Origin: Pseudomarimonas arenosa | GTDB lineage: Bacteria > Pseudomonadota > Gammaproteobacteria > Xanthomonadales > Xanthomonadaceae | NCBI RefSeq assembly: GCF_014841215.1 | Contig: NZ_JACYTR010000042.1 | Location: forward strand, 1-42,224 | DNA: 42,224 nt | Reading direction: 5' to 3' | Shown: piece after piece, positions 1 through 6,885 of the stretch | Numbering within the stretch: position 1 is the first letter of the stretch | Layout: each line of letters starts with the position of its first letter | Made by a program: the position numbers and the translations under genes | Notes under the pieces: generated by a model | The model's database searches: none | The model's input: the letters and a program-made list of their open reading frames with translations, nothing else | Told to the model about the DNA's origin: nothing

Positions 1-119
1 GAGGGCCGTGCCAGCGCCGAAAGATCGCGAACACTCTGTTATCTCAACACCATCGGTCGAAACTCTGGCCCCGCTTGGAATGGCCGAATCTTTCGGCGCG
101 ACCTCATGAAATATCCGGG
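1..119. repeat. Left arm of a 119-bp inverted repeat flanking the window
   Basis: Bases 1-119 read as the reverse complement of 42102-42220 with three mismatches by my alignment (at 67, 82 and 87), about 97.5% identity. The match stops at base 120. Inside the element a 13-bp inverted pair, GCGCCGAAAGATC at 14-26 and its complement at 87-99 (one mismatch here), could close a stem around about 60 bases. No reading frame is apparent. It is probably one member of a dispersed intergenic repeat family. That the window starts inside it suggests an assembly break at a multi-copy repeat. Confidence 0.9.
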
Positions 120-203
120 TTAGAGCGAAGCTCGACCTCGCGGCCAGACTGAGTCCGGACCTGTGCCGGGCTCGGCGTGTCTGAGAGTCCAGGATGGACT
201 TGT

Positions 204-725
204 TCAGACCTTCCTTAAGTTGTGCGTGTGTGAGTGAGGCAGTCGCGCCAGCCACCGATCCAGCTGGTTGGCAAACGCCTGTCGATCACGCGGGTGAAAG
301 CTGGCCGGGCCGCCGGTTTGTACGCCGGCGCCGCGCAGGCTGTCCATGAAGTTGCGCATGGAGAGGTGCTGGCGCACGCTTTCCTGGGTGTAGAGCTCGC
401 CGCGTGGATTGATCGCGGTGACGCCCTTGGCCACCACTTCGGCGGCCAGGGGGATGTCGGCGGTGACCACCAGGTCGCCGGGTTGGCTGCGTTCGACGAT
501 GGCCGAGTCGGCGACGTCGAGGCCGGAGGGCACGGTGATGCTGCGAATATTGGCCAGTCGCGGCGTAGCCAGCGATTGGTTGGCGACCAGGCGCAGCTCG
601 ACGCCGGTTCGGGTGGCGGCGCGGAACAGGATGTCCTTGATCACCCGCGGGCAGGCGTCGGCGTCGACCCAGATGGTCGGGCCGGATGGCTCGCAGGCTT
701 CTGAACTGTTCGCTTGCTCAGTCAT
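204..725 (-). CDS. YaiI/YqxD (UPF0178, DUF188) family protein
   Basis: This is a 173-residue protein of the YaiI/YqxD family. The family signature opens the domain ([16 protein letters not shown], about residues 18-33) and is followed by LVANQ, the VTADIPLA stretch and the C-terminal [12 protein letters not shown] region. The family resembles PIN-type nucleases, with acidic residues (D21, D23) where a metal site would lie, but its biochemical role is unsettled, so I give no function. The first roughly 16 residues are a variable lead, and no clear Shine-Dalgarno precedes the ATG at 725. It lies 21 bp behind the YidB-like gene on the same strand, so the two may be co-transcribed. Confidence 0.9.
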   Translation of the reverse strand: MTEQANSSEACEPSGPTIWVDADACPRVIKDILFRAATRTGVELRLVANQSLATPRLANIRSITVPSGLDVADSAIVERSQPGDLVVTADIPLAAEVVAKGVTAINPRGELYTQESVRQHLSMRNFMDSLRGAGVQTGGPASFHPRDRQAFANQLDRWLARLPHSHTHNLRKV

Positions 726-746
726 TTGATCAACTGAAATGTTAAG

Positions 747-1232
747 TCAGCGGCCGGACAGCAGGTCAAGTCCCTTGCTGAGCAGTTGCTCGTGGGTATC
801 GAGCAAGGAGCCGTTGGGGCTTAGCTGGTTGAGCAGCTCGGGCAGCATTTCACCCAGGGCCGAGCTGGCCTGATCGTTGCTGACGCCAGCCTTCTGTGCC
901 ACGACATGGATCGCATCCTTGCCGAACACCCGCGTCACTTCGTCGGCTGCCAGCGGCGCATTGCTGCCTTTCGACAGCCAGGTCTTGGTCAGTCCGCCGA
1001 GCCCCTTTTGCTGAAACATCTCCAGCACTTTTTCAAAGCCCCCCATCTGCTTGACCAGGGACAGTGCAGCGGCAATCAACGCGGCCGACTTGGCTTGGTC
1101 GCCGCCCAGAGCGCGCCCGACCAGATCGCCCAGCGGATTGCTGCCGTGGTGCTCTCCCAGATTTCCCAGCAGCGACTCCAGCGGGCTGTGCTTGCCGCCG
1201 GCTCCGCCGAGCAATTCGTCAAACACACCCAT
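747..1232 (-). CDS. YidB-like DUF937 family protein
   Basis: A 161-residue protein that starts MGVFDELLGG and carries a glycine/leucine-rich amphipathic N-terminal half, the GGLTKTWLSKGSNAPL segment and a C-terminal helical part (AQKAGVSNDQASSALGEM). This is the arrangement of E. coli YidB and the DUF937 family, whose function is unknown. There is no signal peptide or membrane segment. A good Shine-Dalgarno (AGGAG) sits about 7 bases before the ATG at 1232. It is divergent from dbpA across about 170 bp and is followed closely by the YaiI-like gene. Confidence 0.87.
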   Translation of the reverse strand: MGVFDELLGGAGGKHSPLESLLGNLGEHHGSNPLGDLVGRALGGDQAKSAALIAAALSLVKQMGGFEKVLEMFQQKGLGGLTKTWLSKGSNAPLAADEVTRVFGKDAIHVVAQKAGVSNDQASSALGEMLPELLNQLSPNGSLLDTHEQLLSKGLDLLSGR

Positions 1233-1399
1233 GGCGTACTCCTATCGACTGTTGGTACTCGCATGATACGAGCTGGAATGGGGAACGCCAGCCGCATCCC
1301 TTGTTCCGACCGGTCCAATCCTTGACGCCTCGGTCTGGTTCTCGCCGAGCAATGCTGATATCAGTCGCCTTGCATGCGCAAACAGGCGATCATTCGCTG

Positions 1400-2767
1400 A
1401 TGAATAGCTTTGCTGAACTTGGCTTGCCGGCCAGCCTATTGCCCGGCCTGGATGCGCTGAAACTCGAACGTCTCACGCCGGTGCAGGCGCAATCCCTGCC
1501 GTCGGCGCTGGCCGGTAAGGATGTGCTGGCGATTGCCCCGACCGGCAGCGGCAAGACGGTGGCCTTTGGTCTGGCCTTGCTGAACCGGGTCGACATCGGT
1601 CTGTCGCGGGTGCAGGGTCTGGTGCTGTGTCCCACTCGCGAGCTGGCCGATCAGGTCGGCAAGCAGCTGCGCAAGCTGGCAGTGGGCATGCCCAATCTGA
1701 AGCTCAGTCTGCTCTACGGCGGAGTGGCGCTGGGACCGCAGATCGCGTCGTTGGAGCAGCACGATCCGCACGTGGTAGTGGGCACGCCGGGGCGAATCCA
1801 GGAACTGTTGCGCAAGAAGCATCTGCACCTCAGTCACGTGCGCAGTGTGGTGCTGGATGAAGCCGATCGCATGCTCGACATGGGGTTTATCGACGTGTTA
1901 AGGGAGATCGTCGGCAAGACATCGGAGAAGCGCCAGACCCTGCTGTTCTCGGCCACTTGGCCAGCAGAACTGGAAAGCGAGCTGGGCCGCTTCATGCGTG
2001 AGCCGCTCAGGGTCGAAGTTGAAGGGCAGCAGCACGCGCCGTCGATCGAGGAAAGCTTTATCGAAACCGTGCTGTCGCAGAAGCCCGAGGCGCTGAGCAG
2101 GCTGCTGCTCAGTGAGCGGCCTGAATCTTGCGTAGTGTTCTGCAATACCCGTCGCGATGTGGCCGACGTAGCGGATGCGCTAGTGGCAGCGGGGTGTTCG
2201 GCATTGGCGCTGCACGGCGAAATGGAGCAGCGCGATCGCGATGAGGTGCTGCTGCAGTTTGCCAATCGCAGCTGCCGGGTACTGGTGGCCAGCGATGTCG
2301 CGGCGCGTGGCCTGGATATCGATGATCTGGCCATGGTGGTGAACTACGAATTGCCCACCGATGCCGATGCCTATCAACACCGGATCGGCCGCACCGGTCG
2401 TGCCGGGCGCAGCGGCCTGGCGGTGAGCTTGGTCACGCCAAAGGAAATGCCGCGCGCCCTGGCCTTGGAATCGTGCCGCGGCAAATTGCAGTGGCGACGC
2501 TTGCCGGTACCCAGCGGAGATTCCAATTTGCCAGCCAGCATGCGCAGTCTGCGCATCGATGCCGGAAAGACCGACAAGCTGCGCCCCGGCGATGTGTTGG
2601 GTGCGCTGACGGGTGATGCCGGTCTGCCGGCCAAGGCGATTGGCAAGATCGATGTGTTTGCCACCCGTACCTACGTGGCGGTGGATCGCGGACAGGCCGG
2701 CGTGGCGCTGAAGCGCCTGCAGCAGGGCAAGATCAAGGGCCGCAAGTTTCGGGTCAGCGCGTTGTGA
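1400..2767 (+). CDS. dbpA: ATP-dependent RNA helicase DbpA (DEAD-box)
   Basis: A 455-residue DEAD-box helicase that acts in 50S subunit assembly by binding 23S rRNA. All helicase motifs are visible: APTGSGKT (motif I), PTRELADQ (Ia), TPGR (Ib), DEADRMLDMG (II), SAT (III), VVFCNT (IV), VASDVAARGLDI (V) and HRIGRTGRAG (VI). The C-terminal 75 residues form the DbpA RNA-binding domain (RPGDVLGALTGD, then GKIKGRKFRV), which separates DbpA from RhlE, RhlB and SrmB. I chose the ATG at 1400 because MNSFAELG lines up with the E. coli DbpA N terminus (MTAFSTL). The frame stays open upstream to 1064, but that part reads through the divergent yidB-like gene and is low-complexity. The stop overlaps the next start. 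Confidence 0.96.
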   Translation: MNSFAELGLPASLLPGLDALKLERLTPVQAQSLPSALAGKDVLAIAPTGSGKTVAFGLALLNRVDIGLSRVQGLVLCPTRELADQVGKQLRKLAVGMPNLKLSLLYGGVALGPQIASLEQHDPHVVVGTPGRIQELLRKKHLHLSHVRSVVLDEADRMLDMGFIDVLREIVGKTSEKRQTLLFSATWPAELESELGRFMREPLRVEVEGQQHAPSIEESFIETVLSQKPEALSRLLLSERPESCVVFCNTRRDVADVADALVAAGCSALALHGEMEQRDRDEVLLQFANRSCRVLVASDVAARGLDIDDLAMVVNYELPTDADAYQHRIGRTGRAGRSGLAVSLVTPKEMPRALALESCRGKLQWRRLPVPSGDSNLPASMRSLRIDAGKTDKLRPGDVLGALTGDAGLPAKAIGKIDVFATRTYVAVDRGQAGVALKRLQQGKIKGRKFRVSAL

Positions 2768-3381
2768 GTACGGAAGGCCCGGATCTCGACGATGCGGAGA
2801 TCATCGCTCAGACCCGGCGCTGGCTGGAACGGGCGGTGATCGGGTTGAATCTGTGTCCCTTCGCCCGCGCGCCCTATGTGCAGAAGCGAGTACGCTTTCG
2901 TGTCAGCCACGCCACAGATGATGAAGAGCTGCTGGCCGATCTGGAGGTGGAACTGCGTGCTTTGAGTGCGGTGTCGGCTGATCAGGTGGAGACCGTGCTG
3001 CTGATTCATCCCTGGGCGTTGAACGACTTTCTCGACTACAACGAGTTCTTGAATGCGGCGGACGGCTGCCTGGAACAACTCGACTTGGTTGGCGAGCTGC
3101 AGGTGGCCAGCTTTCATCCGCACTACCAGTTTGCCGATAGCGAGGAGAACGCCATCGAGAACTACTCCAATCGCTCACCGTTTCCGATCCTGCATCTGTT
3201 GCGCGAAGCGAGCATTTCTCGGGTAGTCGATGCGCTCGACGATCCGGATGAGATCTATCGACAGAACATGCGTACCCTGCGCCAACTCGGTGAGGCTGGC
3301 TGGCAGCGCCTGCTGACGCCGGAGACGCCGGACATCGCGCTGGCGGATCCCGATCTTCCCCCTGCTTCTGAAACCCACTGA
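2764..3381 (+). CDS. DUF1415 domain-containing protein
   Basis: A 205-residue protein of the DUF1415 family, whose function is not known. Conserved stretches include the N-terminal WLERAVIGLNLCPFA with its single conserved Cys, LLIHPWALNDFLDYNEF, and ASFHPHYQFADSE followed by NRSPFPILHLLRE. The start is GTG at 2764, overlapping the dbpA stop by four bases (GTGA), so it is translationally coupled to dbpA. No signal peptide or membrane helix is seen. It ends 10 bp before rluF, making dbpA, DUF1415 and rluF a likely operon with an RNA/ribosome theme, although a role for this protein in that theme is only inferred from position. Confidence 0.9.
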   Translation: MSTEGPDLDDAEIIAQTRRWLERAVIGLNLCPFARAPYVQKRVRFRVSHATDDEELLADLEVELRALSAVSADQVETVLLIHPWALNDFLDYNEFLNAADGCLEQLDLVGELQVASFHPHYQFADSEENAIENYSNRSPFPILHLLREASISRVVDALDDPDEIYRQNMRTLRQLGEAGWQRLLTPETPDIALADPDLPPASETH

Positions 3382-3391
3382 GCCACCCCGC

Positions 3392-4102
3392 ATGCGCCTG
3401 AACAAACACATCAGCGACACTGGCTACTGCTCACGCCGCGAGGCGGATGAGTTGATTTCGCAGGGCCGGGTCAGCGTGGATGGAGTGACGGCCACCTACC
3501 GTACCCAGGTGGAAGAGGGCAGTGAGGTGCTGCTGGACGGTCGTCCTCTACCCGAGCGCAGTCAGAAGCGCGGCCGCCGTCACGTCTATATCGCACTTAA
3601 CAAGCCGGTTGGCATTACCTGCACGACTGAGTCGGATGTCAAGGGCAATATCGTGGATTTCGTTGGCCATCAGCAGCGCATCTTCCCGATTGGCCGGCTC
3701 GACAAGGACTCCGAAGGCCTGATCCTGCTGACCAGCAATGGCGATATCGTCAATGAGATCCTGCGTGCCGAGAACAAGCATGAGAAGGAGTACCTGGTTG
3801 GGGTCAATCGACCGGTGACAGATGAATTCCTGCGTGGCATGGCGCGTGGCGTACGCGTGCACGGTCAGATGACCCTGCCGTGCCGCACTTCCAAGCTGGC
3901 CAAGTTCGGCTTTCGAATTGTGCTGACCCAGGGTCTTAACAGGCAAATTCGCTTGATGGCAGCCGCATTCGACTACCGGGTAACCCAACTGCGACGGGTG
4001 CGGATCGACAACCTTAAACTGGGTGCCCTCAAGCCTGGGCAATGGCGCAATCTCACCGACGTCGAACTGCGAGCTCTGCTGCCGGGGCGGGTTGAGTGGT
4101 GA
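3392..4102 (+). CDS. rluF: 23S rRNA pseudouridine(2604) synthase RluF
   Basis: A 236-residue pseudouridine synthase. An N-terminal S4 RNA-binding domain (MRLNKHISDTGYCSRREAD, about residues 1-60) precedes the RsuA/RluB-type catalytic domain. The catalytic aspartate is D104 in GRLDKDSEGLILLTSNGD. The stretches HEKEYLVGVNRPVTDEFLRGM, QGLNRQIRLM and LGALKPGQWRNLT resemble RluF more than RluB or RluE. The enzyme is expected to modify U2604 of 23S rRNA. It lies 10 bp downstream of the DUF1415 gene. The decayed serine-hydrolase fragment on the opposite strand runs up to, and in frame slightly into, its 3' end. Confidence 0.92.
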   Translation: MRLNKHISDTGYCSRREADELISQGRVSVDGVTATYRTQVEEGSEVLLDGRPLPERSQKRGRRHVYIALNKPVGITCTTESDVKGNIVDFVGHQQRIFPIGRLDKDSEGLILLTSNGDIVNEILRAENKHEKEYLVGVNRPVTDEFLRGMARGVRVHGQMTLPCRTSKLAKFGFRIVLTQGLNRQIRLMAAAFDYRVTQLRRVRIDNLKLGALKPGQWRNLTDVELRALLPGRVEW

Positions 4103-4109
4103 CTCCGTT

Positions 4110-4289
4110 CGTCTCAGCCTGCTCCGCTGGGTCGTCTGCAACGCGGGCTGGGCGATGCTCGGCGTGACTGGCGAACAGTGCGCGCAGTTGCGGCAATAGG
4201 TCGCCGTAGTCGAGGTTGGTCAAGTTGCTCGCCGCAGCAAGTACCAGGCCATGTTCGGGGAAAAGCCACAGCTGAGACGTGCCGCCGAT
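4110..4289 (-). pseudogene. Remnant of a beta-lactamase-family serine hydrolase (C-terminal fragment)
   Basis: Reading the minus strand from 4289 gives GGTSQLWLFPEHGLVLAAAS followed by NLTNLDYGDLLPQLRALFAS. This is the C-terminal end of a class C-like serine hydrolase: the HSG/GG...LWLFPEHG strand followed by the last helix. A TAG stop lies directly upstream in the same frame (4290-4292), no start codon is available, and the SxxK and YxN parts are missing. The frame continues to a stop inside the 3' end of rluF, so the native C terminus may also be gone. It is best read as a decayed or deleted gene. It is too short to relate confidently to the intact serine hydrolase at 6882. Confidence 0.6.
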
Positions 4290-4309
4290 CTAGGGGCGGC
4301 GTTCGCTAG

Positions 4310-5494
4310 CTAGGGTTCCAGCTTCAATAACCGCCCTTGTTCCTCATCGGTCAGCAGGTACAGCGCGCCATCGGGGCCGACCTCGACATCACGAATGCGC
4401 CAGCCCTGCTTTTCCAGCAGCCGTTCTTCGGCGACCACGGTATCGCCCTCCAGGCTGAGGCGAATCAGCGCCCGCTGCGCCATGGCGCCGACAAACAGGC
4501 TGTGTTGCCAGGCTGGCACCTTGTCGTGGGCATAAAAGGCCATGCCGCTGACGGCCGGCGAGACCTCCCAAACGTAGTGTGGTGATTCCAGGCCCGGCTT
4601 TGCCTTGCCCTCGGCTTCTGGAATGGGCAATCCGGAATAGTTGATGCCATGGGTGATGATTGGCCAGCCGTAGTTCTTGCCTGCTTGCGGAACATTGACC
4701 TCGTCGCCGCCGCGCGGGCCGTGCTCGTGCGTCCACACGGCGCCGGTCCACGGGTTGAGTGCGCCTCCCTGCTGATTGCGGTGGCCGTAGGACCAGATCT
4801 CCGGCAGGGCATCGTCGCGACCAACGAAGGGGTTGTCGGCTGGCACGCTGCCATCGGCATTCAGCCGGATCAATGTGCCCATGTGGTTGTTGAGTTCCTG
4901 CGCCATCGGGCGCTGGCCGCGATCGCCCAGGCTGATGAACAGGAATCCATCGCGATCGAAGATCAGTCGTGAGCCGTAGTGGTGGCCGCTGACGATCTTC
5001 GGCGATTGTCGAAAAATCACCTGCGCATCGGTCAGCGCTTGGCCGTCCAATTTGGCGCGAATTACGGCGGTGCCGGAGCTATCGTCATCGCCGGGCTCGG
5101 CGTAGCTGAGATAGACCAGTCGATCGCTCTCGAATTGCGGCGAAAGGGCGACATCGAGCAGACCTCCCTGACCTTCGGCTTTCACCGCAGGCACGCCTTG
5201 CAGCGGGGCTGACAGGCCGCCCTCGGCAGTGTAGTGGCGCAGCCGGCCGGCGCGCTCGGAGATCAACACGCTGCCATCAGGCAGGAAGGCCATGCCCCAG
5301 GGGTGGGAAAGGGCGGTAGTCAGGGTTTGCAGCTTGAGCTTGCCGATCTGGCTGGAGACGCTGGTGGGCGGCAAACTCTGGCCGGACGCAGTGTCCTCAT
5401 TGGCCGCCGATTGCGGGCCGTTGCTGCCATTGGTGGCCGCATTGCAGGCGCTCAGGATCAGGCAAGTGATCAGGCCGAAGAGTATCGATCGCAT
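4310..5494 (-). CDS. PQQ-dependent aldose sugar dehydrogenase-like lipoprotein (YliI/sGDH family)
   Basis: A 394-residue beta-propeller of the soluble glucose dehydrogenase/YliI family, which oxidises sugars with PQQ in the periplasm. Conserved family motifs are HPWGMAFLPDG near the start of the domain, GHHYGSRLIFDRDGFLFISL, LPEIWSYGHRNQQGG, HEHGPRGGDEVN and KNYGWP. The ATG at 5494 gives a lipoprotein signal peptide (MRSILFGLITCLILSAC) with the lipobox LSAC at C17, so the protein should be membrane-anchored. A GAGG lies about 6 bases upstream. The frame is open to 5773 but that extension has no family similarity. No pqq biosynthesis genes are in the window, so whether holoenzyme forms cannot be judged. 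Confidence 0.9.
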   Translation of the reverse strand: MRSILFGLITCLILSACNAATNGSNGPQSAANEDTASGQSLPPTSVSSQIGKLKLQTLTTALSHPWGMAFLPDGSVLISERAGRLRHYTAEGGLSAPLQGVPAVKAEGQGGLLDVALSPQFESDRLVYLSYAEPGDDDSSGTAVIRAKLDGQALTDAQVIFRQSPKIVSGHHYGSRLIFDRDGFLFISLGDRGQRPMAQELNNHMGTLIRLNADGSVPADNPFVGRDDALPEIWSYGHRNQQGGALNPWTGAVWTHEHGPRGGDEVNVPQAGKNYGWPIITHGINYSGLPIPEAEGKAKPGLESPHYVWEVSPAVSGMAFYAHDKVPAWQHSLFVGAMAQRALIRLSLEGDTVVAEERLLEKQGWRIRDVEVGPDGALYLLTDEEQGRLLKLEP

Positions 5495-5815
5495 GGCAAC
5501 CTCTGCTGCAACGAGAGTCGTTAGGCAGTGGCAGATTAACAGTGCCTTCGTGAGTGGACCATCATTGATCAGGTCAGGCGGCGGAACTGGATGCTGAACG
5601 GCGACTGCGGCAGCGCCGACCGCTTGCCGGGCCGCAGTGGAGATCGCCTGTAGCCAGTGGCTGGGCGACTGATCTGATCGTTGACGGACCTGGGCGCGCC
5701 CAGCGCTCAGTGCATGCCGAGGATGGGCTGAGTGTTGCGGGGCAGATTTCGCAGCGATGAAAATTTTCGCCACTTGTTGCGACTAATCTTTCTGAACCCC
5801 TAACTCGGCGCCTCG
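5495..5815. other. Intergenic region between the divergent sugar dehydrogenase and ECF sigma genes
   Basis: These 321 bases hold no convincing gene; the frames crossing them are extensions or shadows of neighbours. They must contain the promoters of both divergent units. A perfect 14-base palindrome, CTGGGCGCGCCCAG, lies at 5690-5703. An AT-rich patch at 5759-5795 directly precedes the sigma gene and is the likeliest place for its promoter, but I cannot assign -35 and -10 boxes with confidence. Confidence 0.5.
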
Positions 5816-6292
5816 ATGTCCGACCCTGAATCCGCCTTCGCCGAGATGCTGCAGCACAATCGAGCTGCCTTGTCGCGCCTGGCCCGCCATTACGCAGCGC
5901 CGCAGGATGTGCCTGATTTGATGCAGGAGATCCACCTGCAACTATGGCGCAGCTTCGACCGTTTCGAAGGACGCAGCGAACGCTCAACCTGGGTCTACCG
6001 GGTCGCCTTGAACACGGCGTTGAGCTTTCGCCGTCAGCCGACGCCGCTGCACCAGTCCTTGGACAGCGTTGCCGAAAGTGCGGATGCCGGTGGTGCTCTG
6101 GACGAGATGCAACTGCTTGAGGCGTTTCTGGCCGGTCTTGATCCTGTGCAGCGTGCCCTGCTTCTGCTTGATCTGGAGGGTCTGTCGCGTGGACAGGTCG
6201 CTGAGGTGCTCGGCCTCAGCGAGAACGCCGTAGCGGTGCGCATGACCCGTCTGCGGCAACGCTTTGAAGCCCAATTTCTGGAGCACGTCTAA
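5816..6292 (+). CDS. ECF-type RNA polymerase sigma factor
   Basis: A 158-residue sigma-70-family protein with only regions 2 and 4, as in extracytoplasmic-function sigma factors. Region 2 holds DVPDLMQEIHLQLWRSFDRF and the -10-recognition part RSERSTWVYRVALNTALSFRR (residues about 30-80). Region 4 is QRALLLLDLEGLSRGQVAEV followed by LGLSENAVAVRMTRLRQRF, the -35-binding helix-turn-helix. It is the first gene of a three-gene unit: its TAA overlaps the next ATG by one base. The membrane protein behind it occupies the usual place of an anti-sigma factor but lacks a recognisable anti-sigma domain. Its regulon is unknown. Confidence 0.9.
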   Translation: MSDPESAFAEMLQHNRAALSRLARHYAAPQDVPDLMQEIHLQLWRSFDRFEGRSERSTWVYRVALNTALSFRRQPTPLHQSLDSVAESADAGGALDEMQLLEAFLAGLDPVQRALLLLDLEGLSRGQVAEVLGLSENAVAVRMTRLRQRFEAQFLEHV

Positions 6293-6885
6293 TGGATTGG
6301 AACACTCTACGTCAGCGCTGGCAGAGCGCCGCTGAAACCATCCAGGCGCCGGCCGATGTGGAGGCGCTGCGCGAGCGCGACCGCCAATTGCGCGCCACCG
6401 TCAAGCGCCGCGACCGCCTTGAGACCGCGGTGGCACTGCTGGTTGCGCCGTTGTTTGTCTGGGTCGCCTGGGACTCGGCAGCCGAGGGCCACCTGCTGCG
6501 CGCTGGCTTTGCGCTGTTCATCGCCTTATGGGGCGGATTCGTGCCCCTGCGGCTGTGGTACTCGCGACGCCAGATGCCGACCCTGCACGCCGATCGACCG
6601 CTGCTTGAGTACCTCGGTGAAGAACGCGAGGCCATGCTGGCTCAGGCGCGCATGCTGGAATCGATCTGGATCTGGTATCTGGCGCCCTGCGCCATCGGCG
6701 TGCTGGGTCTGGTGCTGTCGGTGCGCGCGCCAACTCTCGGTACTTGGATCTACATCGCGGTCGTACTTGGTTTCTGTGCGTTGATCGGCAAGGCCAACAA
6801 GGTGGCCGCGCGCACCCGATTCCGTGCTCTGGCCGAGGATATCGGCCGGCAACTGCAAGTTCTGAACAAGGAGAATGGTGTATGA
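6292..6885 (+). CDS. Four-helix membrane protein, possible regulator of the upstream sigma factor
   Basis: A 197-residue protein that I cannot assign to a named family. Its first 45 residues are charged and probably helical (RDRQLRATVKRRDRLE), followed by two close hydrophobic segments (about residues 44-85), a hydrophilic middle with HADRPLLEYLGEEREAMLAQ, two more hydrophobic segments (about 125-170) and a basic helical tail. Both ends are predicted cytoplasmic. It overlaps the sigma gene (TAATG) and the serine hydrolase gene (ATGA), so the three are made together. Position suggests it tethers or inhibits the sigma factor, but no zinc-finger HxxxCxxC motif is visible, so this is inference. 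Confidence 0.8.
   Translation: MDWNTLRQRWQSAAETIQAPADVEALRERDRQLRATVKRRDRLETAVALLVAPLFVWVAWDSAAEGHLLRAGFALFIALWGGFVPLRLWYSRRQMPTLHADRPLLEYLGEEREAMLAQARMLESIWIWYLAPCAIGVLGLVLSVRAPTLGTWIYIAVVLGFCALIGKANKVAARTRFRALAEDIGRQLQVLNKENGV

Noticed and set aside
1064-1399. N-terminal extension of DbpA
   Set aside because: It overlaps the divergent YidB-like gene, is Arg/Pro/Ala-rich, and the DbpA family starts at the residue coded at 1400.
5495-5773. 93-codon upstream extension of the sugar dehydrogenase
   Set aside because: It would hide a clear lipoprotein signal peptide with a ribosome site at 5494 and has no family similarity.
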